Shown: piece after piece, positions 6,464-13,205 of the stretch
Numbering within the stretch: the stretch's first letter is position 1
Layout of the letters: each line of letters opens with the position of its first letter
From: Spirochaetaceae bacterium
GTDB lineage: Bacteria > Spirochaetota > Spirochaetia > Treponematales > Breznakiellaceae
Assembly (NCBI GenBank): GCA_031267955.1
Contig: JAIRYB010000111.1
Span: 1-25,625, forward strand
Length of the DNA: 25,625 nucleotides
Direction: 5' to 3'
Position numbers and translations under genes: made by a program
The notes under the pieces: generated by a model
What the model was told of the DNA's origin: nothing
The model's database searches: none
The model's input: only the letters and a program-made list of their open reading frames with translations

Positions 6464-6492
6464 AGTATAAATAAATTTGATAAAAAAAACAA
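6464..6492 (-). promoter_or_regulatory. Promoter of the glutamate synthase-like gene
   Basis: On the minus strand, TTGTTT (6487-6492), a 17-base spacer and TATACT (6464-6469), inside an AT-rich island in an otherwise GC-rich gap. The same -35 TTGTTT is seen before the DUF2238-type gene. Confidence 0.45.
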
Positions 6493-6564
6493 GGAATTAA
6501 CAAGCTTTTTCCCGCGGCCCCCGTTATGAGCGCCGCCTTAAGCGGGGTAATAAAAAAGCCGATA

Positions 6565-7023
6565 ATGAAAACCATGAATAAACGAATTAATTTTGAAGAT
6601 AATATATTTATCCTTAACACCCGGATCAGGGTTGTCCGGGACCTGCTCCTCCTGGAAGCGGACCCTGGTTTTTTTCTGGAAAAAACCCTGAATGATCTGG
6701 AATTTATCGGCAATACCCTCTCCGCTTTATTTGACAATCTGGTTACCAATAAAAAATACATCGAAAGAAACGAGCAGCTCCACAATCTTCTGGAAACAGA
6801 ACGATCCCTTTCCGAGGTGCTTCAAACAATACTTTCCGGAGACGGGGCGTTTTCGGCGGGCAAATTCCCGGCCATACGGGATCGGATAAGCCCGGTTTTG
6901 AATCGCAGCCAGGACAGGTACAAAACCATAGAAGGGCTTTCGTTTGAAAAGCCGGCCGCCGCGGCCATGGAGCCTGTAGTGAGCCGGGACGAATTAAACG
7001 AACTCCTCAAGGATATGGTATAG
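6565..7023 (+). CDS. Unknown helical protein
   Basis: A 152-residue protein I do not recognise. It has no signal peptide or membrane segment and is rich in Leu, Glu, Asn and Arg, with long predicted helices: NFEDNIFILNTRIRVVRDLL, KTLNDLEFIGNTLSALFDNL, then NEQLHNLLETERSLSEVLQ. The shape recalls small flagellar or secretion chaperones such as FlgN, but no diagnostic motif supports that. The C-terminus (VVSRDELNELLKDMV) ends in an acidic amphipathic helix. The start is uncertain: ATGs at 6526, 6565 and 6574 are in frame and none has a clear ribosome site; conserved-looking sequence begins after the third. rsmD follows 44 bases later in the same direction. Confidence 0.6.
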   Translation: MKTMNKRINFEDNIFILNTRIRVVRDLLLLEADPGFFLEKTLNDLEFIGNTLSALFDNLVTNKKYIERNEQLHNLLETERSLSEVLQTILSGDGAFSAGKFPAIRDRISPVLNRSQDRYKTIEGLSFEKPAAAAMEPVVSRDELNELLKDMV

Positions 7024-7067
7024 GCCAGGCCTCTGCGTTGTTACGCGGCCGGCGCGGCGGGGTTTGT

Positions 7068-7691
7068 ATGCGGATCACCGGGGGAACAATAAAAGGGCGC
7101 CAGGTTGAGGTCCCGGCAGGAATTATCCGGCCTGCCATGGACAGGATGCGGGAATCGGTCTTTGCCGTTCTGGGGGACCTTGCCGGCCTTTCATTCCTGG
7201 ATATGTTTTCCGGGTCGGGCATTATCGCCCTGGAAGCGGCTTCCCGGGGGGCAGGGCCGGTCGAGGCGGTGGAAGCGGATCCCCGGAAACGCAAAACCCT
7301 GATCAGAAATGTTTCCATTGCCCCGGCGCGCATAGAATGCCATTTTATCACAGCCGAACTTTTTGTACTGCGCGCGAAAAAGCGATTCGATCTGATCTTT
7401 TGCGACCCTCCCTTTCCGTACCGTTACAAGTGGGAACTGCTGCAAAATATTGCCGCGTCGGCGTTATCCGGCCCCGGCTCCCGGCTTCTTTTGCACCGGC
7501 CCCGGGAAGACAGCCAGCGGGATTTGATAGAGGGGGGCGTTCCGGGGAAGCTCGCCCATTCGGGCGCGAAGGTATACGGCAGGTCAGTTGTTGATTTTTT
7601 TACTTTCGGGGTTTCAAATGAAAATCCCCCTGGCCGGGCCCTGCCAGGAGATCCCCGGGGCATGGACGGCGCGGTTCCGGCCACGCGATAG
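7068..7691 (+). CDS. rsmD: 16S rRNA (guanine(966)-N2)-methyltransferase RsmD
   Basis: A 207-residue methyltransferase that uses S-adenosylmethionine to methylate G966 of 16S rRNA. The N-terminus MRITGGTIKGR and RPAMDRMRESVF are RsmD signatures. Motif I is LDMFSGSGIIALEAASRGA, which binds the cofactor, and the catalytic DPPF (in FCDPPFPY) corresponds to the N6/N2 type [DN]PPY motif. The family is usually about 185-190 residues; here the fold ends near VVDFFTFG and roughly 25 Pro/Gly-rich residues follow, which looks like an added tail or a lost stop. ATG 7068 is chosen because it begins the conserved N-terminus; the ribosome site is weak (GCGGGG). It follows the unknown helical gene and may share its transcript. 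Confidence 0.88.
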   Translation: MRITGGTIKGRQVEVPAGIIRPAMDRMRESVFAVLGDLAGLSFLDMFSGSGIIALEAASRGAGPVEAVEADPRKRKTLIRNVSIAPARIECHFITAELFVLRAKKRFDLIFCDPPFPYRYKWELLQNIAASALSGPGSRLLLHRPREDSQRDLIEGGVPGKLAHSGAKVYGRSVVDFFTFGVSNENPPGRALPGDPRGMDGAVPATR

Positions 7692-8117
7692 AGTCTGCGA
7701 AAAATCCGCAAGCGCGCCAGGCTGCCGGAATACTGTAATGCCTGTCAGTTTAATTCAAAGGGGCATAATACCCGTCCGCCCGGCATTCGATTTGTCCGAT
7801 ATTCGATTTATTTTGAAAATAAAAGCGTTACGTTCATAAGAGGGGGAATGATCTGCGGCAAGAAAGAACAAAACCGGCAACCATTCGGCCGCCCGGCAAA
7901 AAGATTCCATTGGGGAGGGGCTTTAGCCCCGGCTGGATAGCCGCCAAAATTGAACAATTTTTTTCAATATTGTTTGTATTTTAAGAATTTTTATAGTAAA
8001 TTTATCTATAATGATGTATAATAGTAATTGTCCATGATGTAAAATATTGTGGATGGTTTTCCCCGGAGCCGCGCCCTATATCCGGCCTTGCCCGGAGGCA
8101 GAACCGGGTTAAAAAAG
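7692..8117. other. 426-base gap with hairpins and AT-rich promoter region
   Basis: No convincing gene. From left to right: a GC-rich part; the near-perfect stem GGGGCT-TT-AGCCCC (about 7918-7931); GGATAGCC (7935-7942), a word shared with two other gaps; a small inverted repeat AACAAT/ATTGTT (7953-7958 / 7969-7974) separated by T-rich sequence; then roughly 100 bases of very AT-rich DNA holding two TATAAT boxes. The hairpins may terminate rsmD transcription. Confidence 0.5.
8007..8022 (+). promoter_or_regulatory. Tandem TATAAT boxes before the small protein/TPR pair
   Basis: Two perfect -10 boxes, 8007-8012 and 8017-8022, exactly 10 bases apart, in an AT-rich tract. No good -35 box is seen at the matching distance for either. 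They would give a leader of about 90 bases before the ATG at 8118. Confidence 0.45.
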
Positions 8118-8468
8118 ATGGATAATAAAAAAGTTTTTGACAAGTTTTCGGGAGAAGCGGTTTTTATCAAGACAACCGCGAAACCTTCGATTGACGCCGC
8201 CCAGAAAGCAGCTTTGAACCGCAGGGGAAACGTCCTTTTTAACCAGGGCGATATAGAAGGCGCCCGGCGGGTCTTTCTGACTACCGGGTATTCCGACGGG
8301 CTTGTCAGGATAGGGGATTACTATAAGTCGAAAGGACAGTGCCTTGACGCGCTCAGGATGTACTGGATCGCGCCGGATAAAACAAAATCGGAAGCCATTA
8401 TTGTTGAATTATCCGAGCTGATTAGAAGTTTAATAAAAGAGGGAGAAAAAGTAAAAAATGAACAATGA
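8118..8468 (+). CDS. Small unknown protein coupled to a TPR gene
   Basis: A 116-residue protein with no firm family match. The middle (ALNRRGNVLFNQGDIEGARR, then RIGDYYKSKGQCLDALRMYW) looks like one and a half to two degenerate TPR units; the last 30 residues are a charged helix (EAIIVELSELIRSLIKEGEK). No signal peptide or membrane segment is visible. The ATG at 8118 follows an A-rich stretch without a strong ribosome site; a GTG at 8049 is possible but would add an unlikely Pro/Gly-rich N-terminus. Its end overlaps the start of the large TPR gene by 11 bases in another frame, so the two are probably co-translated and may act together. Confidence 0.65.
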   Translation: MDNKKVFDKFSGEAVFIKTTAKPSIDAAQKAALNRRGNVLFNQGDIEGARRVFLTTGYSDGLVRIGDYYKSKGQCLDALRMYWIAPDKTKSEAIIVELSELIRSLIKEGEKVKNEQ

Positions 8469-9621
8469 GGCGAAGCCTGTTCCTGTCGCGGAAAAAGTCC
8501 TGGCGGGAACGGATGTTATCCAGGGCGAAGATTCTGACGGCGGCTTTGAAGTATCTGAAATTTCGGAACTCTCCAAAATGGGGTACCAGCTCCTCAAAGA
8601 GAAAAAGATAGGCGATGCTATTGGCTGTTTTAACCGGATTCTCGAAGTAGATGAAAACAATAACTACGCGCTGGTAGGCATTGGGGACGCCGCCCGGAAA
8701 CAAAATAACTTTAAAGAGGCGGTAGAATATTACCGGCGCTGCCTTAGCCATTATCCCGGGAACAACTACGCGCTTTTCGGCCTGGCCGACTGCTACAAGG
8801 CGCTTAACCAATACCACAAGGCAATTGAGATATGGGACCAGTACCTGCTCCACGATGACAGGAACGTTACTGTCCTGACCAGGATAGCGGACACCTACCG
8901 GAAGATTCACGACTTCAACCATTCAAAAGAAGTGTACCTAAGGGTGCTGGAAATGGACGAAAAAAACCCATACGCCATTATCGGGCTTGGGCATCTGCAT
9001 TACGACTTTAAGGAATACCGCGACGCCCTGTACTACTGGGAAAAGATGATGGAAACCAGCAAGGACAATGTGGATATCCGGGTTTTGACATCCATAGGCA
9101 ACTGCCACCGCAAACTGAAAACTTTTGAGGAAGGGATACCCTACTTTGAAAAAGCCCTCCGGCGCGACAACTACAACTTTTACGCGCTTTTCGGGCTTGC
9201 CGACTGTTACCGCGGCATGAACCAGCAACACCTTTCCCTTGAATACTGGAACAGAATCCTGGAGATCGATCCCCGCAACAAGGTTATTTTAACCCGGGCG
9301 GGCGACGCGTACCGCGGCCTCAGCGTCTTTGACAAAGCCTCCGATTACTACCACCGGGCCTTGAACGTTGAATTCGACACTTACGCGGTTTTGGGCCTTG
9401 CCGAGACATCGAAGATCCAGGGCAAATACGATGACGCGGCAGAATCCCTGCGCCGCCTGATTCAGCAGGACCCGAAAAACTACCGGCTGTACCTTGAACT
9501 GGCGGACTGTTATGTCAAAAAGAACGACAAGGCCAAGGCGATAGCCGCGCTGGGCGAATTCCAGAGACAGGGGATACGCAACGTTTTTGTGACCGCGGAA
9601 CTGGAAAAGCTCAAGGCCTGA
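8458..9621 (+). CDS. Large TPR repeat protein
   Basis: A 387-residue protein made of about ten tetratricopeptide repeats from residue 37 to the end, with a short acidic N-terminal tail. Repeat starts fall near residues 70, 104, 138, 172, 208, 242, 276, 309 and 343. The unit YALFGLADCY occurs at residues 103-112 and again at 242-251, and its neighbours also match, showing a 138-residue, four-TPR super-repeat. No catalytic, signal or membrane part is visible; the likely role is a cytoplasmic scaffold that binds protein partners. It overlaps the preceding small gene by 11 bases and is followed after 6 bases by rlmN, so the three form one transcription unit. Confidence 0.85.
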   Translation: MNNEAKPVPVAEKVLAGTDVIQGEDSDGGFEVSEISELSKMGYQLLKEKKIGDAIGCFNRILEVDENNNYALVGIGDAARKQNNFKEAVEYYRRCLSHYPGNNYALFGLADCYKALNQYHKAIEIWDQYLLHDDRNVTVLTRIADTYRKIHDFNHSKEVYLRVLEMDEKNPYAIIGLGHLHYDFKEYRDALYYWEKMMETSKDNVDIRVLTSIGNCHRKLKTFEEGIPYFEKALRRDNYNFYALFGLADCYRGMNQQHLSLEYWNRILEIDPRNKVILTRAGDAYRGLSVFDKASDYYHRALNVEFDTYAVLGLAETSKIQGKYDDAAESLRRLIQQDPKNYRLYLELADCYVKKNDKAKAIAALGEFQRQGIRNVFVTAELEKLKA

Positions 9622-9627
9622 ATTTCC

Positions 9628-10713
9628 ATGCCCTCTGCCCTCCCCCGCAAAACGCCCGAAGCAAAAGAAAAGGGCTTTCTTGCCGGTTATACTCTCGCGG
9701 AACTCGCGGAACTGCTTTCCCCGCTGCCCCGCTACCGCGCGGGGCAGATATTTTCCCGGATAAGCGGAGGCGCGGCCTCTTTCGGGGAAATGACCGAGCT
9801 TCCCAAATCCCTGCGGCAGGAACTTGGGGAAAAATACTCAGTCTATTCAAGCGAAATAAGCGCGCGCCTTACGGACAGGGACGGAACCGCAAAACTGCAA
9901 ATAACCCTCTACGACGGCGGCAAAATAGAAGCGGTCCTGCTCGGCGACGGGAAAGACAGGAATACCGCCTGCCTTTCCACCCAGGCGGGCTGCCCCATGG
10001 GCTGCGTTTTTTGCAAAACCGGCGCCCTTTCTTTCAAACGCAACCTCCTTTCCGCGGAAATTGTCGAACAGTTTTTGTTCCTCCGCAAAACAGCAGGCAA
10101 GGCCGGACCCGGCGCGGGCGGCATTTCCAATATTGTCATAATGGGCATGGGGGAACCCCTGCTTAACCTTGAAGAACTCAGGCGGGCCATTGCCGTGATT
10201 ACCGCGAAAGAGGGCAGCGGCCTTTCGCCCAGGCGCATTACTGTTTCTACCAGCGGTATAGCCGCGGGCATCCGGGACCTGGCGGAAAAGGGGCCGCCCG
10301 TGCGGCTCGCGCTGTCACTAACCACCGCAGACAGCGAATTAAGGGAGCGCCTTATGCCGGTGACGCGGACAAACCCGCTGAAAGAGCTAAAAGCCGCGCT
10401 TAAGGAGTATCAAAAAACCGAAAACCGGCGCATTACCCTGGAGATGGTGCTTCTGGGGGGTATCAACACGCGCCAAAAAGATATTGAGGAGCTCGGGCGT
10501 TTTGCCGAGGGCCTGGACGTAATAGTAAACCTTATCCCCTGGAACCCGGTAGAAGGCATGTTCTTTGAGGGCCGCGCCCTGCGGGAGCCGGAAAGCGGGG
10601 AGCTGGCGGCCTTTACGGAACTGCTTGAAAAACAGGGGATTGCGTATACCCGGCGCCGGCGCAAGGGCAGGGGCGTCGGCGGGGCCTGCGGCCAGCTTGG
10701 GGCGGCGGATTAA
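9628..10713 (+). CDS. rlmN: Dual-specificity RNA methyltransferase RlmN
   Basis: A 361-residue radical SAM enzyme that methylates C2 of A2503 in 23S rRNA and, in many bacteria, A37 of some tRNAs. The radical SAM cluster ligands are Cys122, Cys126 and Cys129 (GCPMGCVFCKTG). Cys115 and Cys354 (GGACGQL) match the two catalytic cysteines of E. coli RlmN (118 and 355). GMGEPLLN, the SAM-contact motif, is at 173-180, followed by STSG. The missing extra features and the GQL ending favour RlmN over the antibiotic-resistance enzyme Cfr. The start lies 6 bases after the TPR gene, with AAGG inside the end of that gene as the only ribosome site. Its last 4 bases overlap the converging DUF2238-type gene. 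Confidence 0.93.
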   Translation: MPSALPRKTPEAKEKGFLAGYTLAELAELLSPLPRYRAGQIFSRISGGAASFGEMTELPKSLRQELGEKYSVYSSEISARLTDRDGTAKLQITLYDGGKIEAVLLGDGKDRNTACLSTQAGCPMGCVFCKTGALSFKRNLLSAEIVEQFLFLRKTAGKAGPGAGGISNIVIMGMGEPLLNLEELRRAIAVITAKEGSGLSPRRITVSTSGIAAGIRDLAEKGPPVRLALSLTTADSELRERLMPVTRTNPLKELKAALKEYQKTENRRITLEMVLLGGINTRQKDIEELGRFAEGLDVIVNLIPWNPVEGMFFEGRALREPESGELAAFTELLEKQGIAYTRRRRKGRGVGGACGQLGAAD

Positions 10714-11399
10714 AGGCTGTTGTCTTTTTCCCTTTTTTTTAAAGTCAAAAATCCGACTATACAGCTGAAAACCGCGCCCAGAATATCAACTACCAGATCT
10801 TTCATGGTATCAAAGAGGGCGGCCCTTCCGACAAGGATAGTGCCGTCATACGCGGCATACTGCTGCATATTCAGATCCATGAGCAAATCCATGGAAAATT
10901 CGATAACTTCCCAAAAAGTATCAAGCGTAATCGCAAAGCAGAACGAGAACAGTACTACAAACCCGCTGTTCAATTTAATCGGTATTATTTTATTTTCATT
11001 GAGAATATCGATCAGGGAAAAACCGAATGAACCGAGCATGACGCCGCTGCATGTGTGCAGCAGGGTATCCCAATGCGGAAAATTGCGGTAGTAATCGCGT
11101 ACCTCGCCAAGGATGATCGCGGCGTACAAAAAAAGGACATACACAAGACGGTTTGCGTTGGTAATTGAAATTTTGAAGTGCTTTTTCAACAGCCCGGGCA
11201 AATATATAAGGACAATGCCCAAAAAACACTGTAATATGATCTTGATAAAGTCTTCTTTTTCGTGGCGTGACGCCCAGAGGCTGGTACCCAAAGACGCGGC
11301 TACCAAACCGGTTATCGCGTAAATCAGGGAGATAACGAGCGACGCCAGTACAAAATAGGTTATAATCAGGGCAATCTTTCTGCCTTTTTTTTCAGGCAT
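10710..11399 (-). CDS. DUF2238/YjdF-like integral membrane protein
   Basis: A 229-residue membrane protein with about six or seven hydrophobic segments. The stretch NFPHWDTLLHTCSGVMLGSF, with the WD-x-LLH-x5-G pattern, and the later DTFWEVIEFSMD and DTMKDLVVDILGAVF resemble DUF2238 (YjdF) proteins, whose function is not known. Acidic and histidine residues near membrane ends suggest ion or small-molecule handling, but this is a guess. Two starts are possible: ATG at 11399, used here, and GTG at 11432 that adds 11 residues and sits right at a predicted transcription start. The gene converges with rlmN and overlaps its last 4 bases. Confidence 0.7.
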   Translation of the reverse strand: MPEKKGRKIALIITYFVLASLVISLIYAITGLVAASLGTSLWASRHEKEDFIKIILQCFLGIVLIYLPGLLKKHFKISITNANRLVYVLFLYAAIILGEVRDYYRNFPHWDTLLHTCSGVMLGSFGFSLIDILNENKIIPIKLNSGFVVLFSFCFAITLDTFWEVIEFSMDLLMDLNMQQYAAYDGTILVGRAALFDTMKDLVVDILGAVFSCIVGFLTLKKREKDNSL

Positions 11400-11438
11400 A
11401 CTCGCCGCAAGCCCGGCGCGCGCGTTTCCCACATTTTT

Positions 11439-11467
11439 ATTTTATCATATCCGCGATACAAAAACAA
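11439..11467 (-). promoter_or_regulatory. Promoter of the DUF2238-type gene
   Basis: On the minus strand, TTGTTT (11462-11467), a 17-base spacer and TAAAAT (11439-11444). Six bases separate the -10 box from an in-frame GTG at 11432, so the message would be leaderless from that codon or have a leader of about 33 bases before ATG 11399. Confidence 0.5.
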
Positions 11468-11570
11468 GAGGGCAGGATTCCGGGAATACGGATTAACTGT
11501 TTCGCCCCGGACAACGGGGTATTGCCGCCGAAAACCCGCGGGCAGGCTGGGGGATTTATTCGCTCTCGTT

Positions 11571-11873
11571 TTAGCCTTTCATTGACGTTATTATTCCTCT
11601 GGCGGCCTGTATCCTTTCGCCGTATTCAGGTATTCCGTTAATTTTTTTTATTTCTTCATCGTTTAATAAACCCAGGCTTACCAGATCGTTTTTTGAAAAA
11701 TTGCGCGCGAATACCATGTAATAATCCAGAAGCAGTATTTTATTCCTGGCGCGCGCATCAAGGCTGTTGAATTTGTCAAAGGATCTTTTGATTGTAACAA
11801 AAAACCATACAATATTTTTAAGGGATATAACCATTAAAACTGTTATTGATACTGTAATGACCATATCTGGCAT
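11571..11873 (-). CDS. Small membrane-anchored protein of unknown function
   Basis: A 100-residue protein I do not recognise. Residues 4-27 (starting MVITVSITVLMVISL) form one membrane segment; the rest is a cytoplasmic-type helical part rich in Lys, Asn and Asp. DNA here is markedly more AT-rich than in the neighbouring genes, which could mean later arrival. The ATG at 11873 has no clear ribosome site; a TTG twelve codons earlier is the alternative. It lies downstream of another short minus-strand gene and may share its transcript. Confidence 0.5.
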   Translation of the reverse strand: MPDMVITVSITVLMVISLKNIVWFFVTIKRSFDKFNSLDARARNKILLLDYYMVFARNFSKNDLVSLGLLNDEEIKKINGIPEYGERIQAARGIITSMKG

Positions 11874-11974
11874 TTTATGAATCCACCGTTTATTTTTCGA
11901 AAAACACAACTATTTAGCCAGATGACTAAGCCCGTTCCGCCAAAAGCCGTCAAAATCCCCGTGCCTTGCCCGGC

Positions 11975-12256
11975 CTATGCCGTTATAATTCCCGCAGGCC
12001 CGCCTTTTTCCGGAACCCTTGGCTTCGCTGCCGCTGTTTCGGCGCCATCCAGTGTTTCAAACGGCCCTTCCGCGGCCCGTTCGCCCTGCCCTTCTACCTG
12101 GGCCTTGTCGATTTTACTGATAAAATCCAGGGCGTCGCTGGTCCCGCCCATCTGGATAAAGGTAAGCGCTTTAAGCATTCCAAGAACCTCCGCCTGCCTT
12201 TTCTCCGGCAGCCGCGTAAAATTCTTTACCAGCTCAGGAAGTCCATTTTTGTTCAT
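11975..12256 (-). CDS. Small unknown protein divergent from the XRE regulator
   Basis: A 93-residue protein with no assigned family. Residues 8-33 (ELVKNFTRLPEKRQAEVLGM and on) form an amphipathic helical part whose pattern L-x3-F-x2-L-x4-Q-x2-VL also occurs in the C-terminal tail of the divergently transcribed XRE regulator. From about residue 53 the sequence is Gly/Ala/Pro/Glu-rich and probably disordered. The ATG is preceded by a weak GGAA. It starts 128 bases from the XRE start on the opposite strand, and the gap holds repeated ATGACAA words. A role as partner or antagonist of the regulator is a guess from this likeness and position. Confidence 0.5.
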   Translation of the reverse strand: MNKNGLPELVKNFTRLPEKRQAEVLGMLKALTFIQMGGTSDALDFISKIDKAQVEGQGERAAEGPFETLDGAETAAAKPRVPEKGGPAGIITA

Positions 12257-12284
12257 AATATGTTCCAAAAATTTAAAATTTAAT

Positions 12285-12313
12285 ATGACAATATCGTAAT
12301 TATTACATGACAA
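12285..12313. promoter_or_regulatory. Direct repeat ATGACAA between divergent genes
   Basis: ATGACAA at 12285-12291 and 12307-12313, 22 bases apart (about two helical turns), in the AT-rich gap between the small protein and the XRE regulator. A possible operator for the regulator. Confidence 0.3.
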
Positions 12314-12348
12314 AATCATAGCAGTCAAGTATTTCGGATATTTTTCCC

Positions 12349-12377
12349 TTGAATATAGGTTTTTTTTGGTCTACCAT
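12349..12377 (+). promoter_or_regulatory. Promoter of the XRE regulator
   Basis: TTGAAT (12349-12354), a 17-base spacer and TACCAT (12372-12377), with only 7 bases to the ATG at 12385. The TTG that could be read as an upstream start is the -35 box. The message is probably leaderless. Confidence 0.45.
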
Positions 12378-12384
12378 TTCCGTC

Positions 12385-12735
12385 ATGGATGAAGAGGCCA
12401 ATCTTACCGCCAGCCAGCGGGTCAAATTCCTTCGCAAAGAGCTAAAACTAACCCAGGCCGAATTCGCGAAACTGATCTCCGTTTCAACCTCACTTATTAC
12501 CTACTTAGAGCAGGGCAAACGGACTCTGAACGACCGGTATATCAAGCTTATCTGCGATTCTTTTGGAGTCAACTCCCAGTGGATAAAAACCGGGAAGGGA
12601 AGTCTCTACAACGAGGAAAAAGAGGCGAGGGTAAGCAAATTATTGGCCCTTTTCAAAGGGCTTAAACCCCGATACCAGCAATTTGTCCTCAAGCAAATAG
12701 AGGAATTTCTCAAGATGCAGGACGAAGAAGGGTAG
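12385..12735 (+). CDS. XRE-family transcriptional regulator
   Basis: A 116-residue DNA-binding protein. The helix-turn-helix spans residues about 12-65: QRVKFLRKELKLTQAEFAKL, then SVSTSLITYLEQGKRTLND, the Cro/C1-type pattern also found in phage repressors and toxin-antitoxin regulators. GVNSQWIKTGKGSLY closes the domain as in many such regulators. Residues 86-110 form an amphipathic helix (LLALFKGLKPRYQQFVLKQI), likely for dimer contacts. There is no ribosome site before the ATG; the promoter geometry suggests a leaderless message. It is divergent from a small unknown gene and converges on the flgJ-like gene 8 bases away. Probably a local or self-regulator; targets cannot be told. Confidence 0.82.
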   Translation: MDEEANLTASQRVKFLRKELKLTQAEFAKLISVSTSLITYLEQGKRTLNDRYIKLICDSFGVNSQWIKTGKGSLYNEEKEARVSKLLALFKGLKPRYQQFVLKQIEEFLKMQDEEG

Positions 12736-12742
12736 CTCTGCT

Positions 12743-13189
12743 TCAGCTATAGGACGAGAGCAGTTTTCCCCGCTGGCCGGTAAGTTCGAGGTAGGCGGTT
12801 TCGGCAAGGCCGAAACCGGCGTTTTTCGTAAAGTCCCGGGCGTATTCGTCGTAAAGCATATCTTCGTACATCTGCCCGGCAAAGCCTGTATCCATTAACC
12901 CGGATTTTTGTACGGTGCTCCTCATGCCCTTTATGAGGGTTTTTACCAGGAAGGTTTCCAGCTCGAGGCACTGTTCGTAGAGCTTGTCTTTTTTGTCGAC
13001 GACGGGCTTTTTCGCGGCGGCTGAATCGGCGGGATCGCCATTGCCCCGCGCCGCCTCTTCCAGATAGCGCGCGAAACTGTTTTCGGCCGGCAGGCCGGCG
13101 GCCCCCGCGCCGCGCCGCGCGATGCCCAGCGATTCTACCCCGTAGCGGCCCTGCTCAAGGTAATGCCCGCCCAAAGCCCCGATATCCAT
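12743..13189 (-). CDS. flgJ: Flagellar rod-binding protein (FlgJ N-terminal type)
   Basis: A 148-residue single-domain relative of FlgJ, the rod cap that helps rod subunits assemble in the periplasm. The rod-binding domain is in the C-terminal half: KLYEQCLELETFLVKTLIKG, STVQKSGLMDTGFAGQMYED and MLYDEYARDFTKNAGFGLAE. The peptidoglycan hydrolase domain of enterobacterial FlgJ is absent, as is usual in spirochaetes. The N-terminal 60 residues are Gly/Ala-rich and variable. GGAAGGGAG lies about 8 bases before the ATG. It is the last gene of the flgF-flgG-flgJ operon, 16 bases after flgG. Confidence 0.87.
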   Translation of the reverse strand: MDIGALGGHYLEQGRYGVESLGIARRGAGAAGLPAENSFARYLEEAARGNGDPADSAAAKKPVVDKKDKLYEQCLELETFLVKTLIKGMRSTVQKSGLMDTGFAGQMYEDMLYDEYARDFTKNAGFGLAETAYLELTGQRGKLLSSYS

Positions 13190-13205
13190 CCGCTAATCTC
13201 CCTTC

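Noticed and set aside
7588..7839. A short plus-strand frame across the end of rsmD
   Set aside because: Overlaps rsmD in another frame, has no ribosome site or family resemblance, and covers a repeat-rich gap.
9628..10713. RlmN-family protein as the resistance methyltransferase Cfr
   Set aside because: The gene sits among housekeeping genes and its motif spacing and ending fit RlmN; nothing suggests a mobile resistance context.
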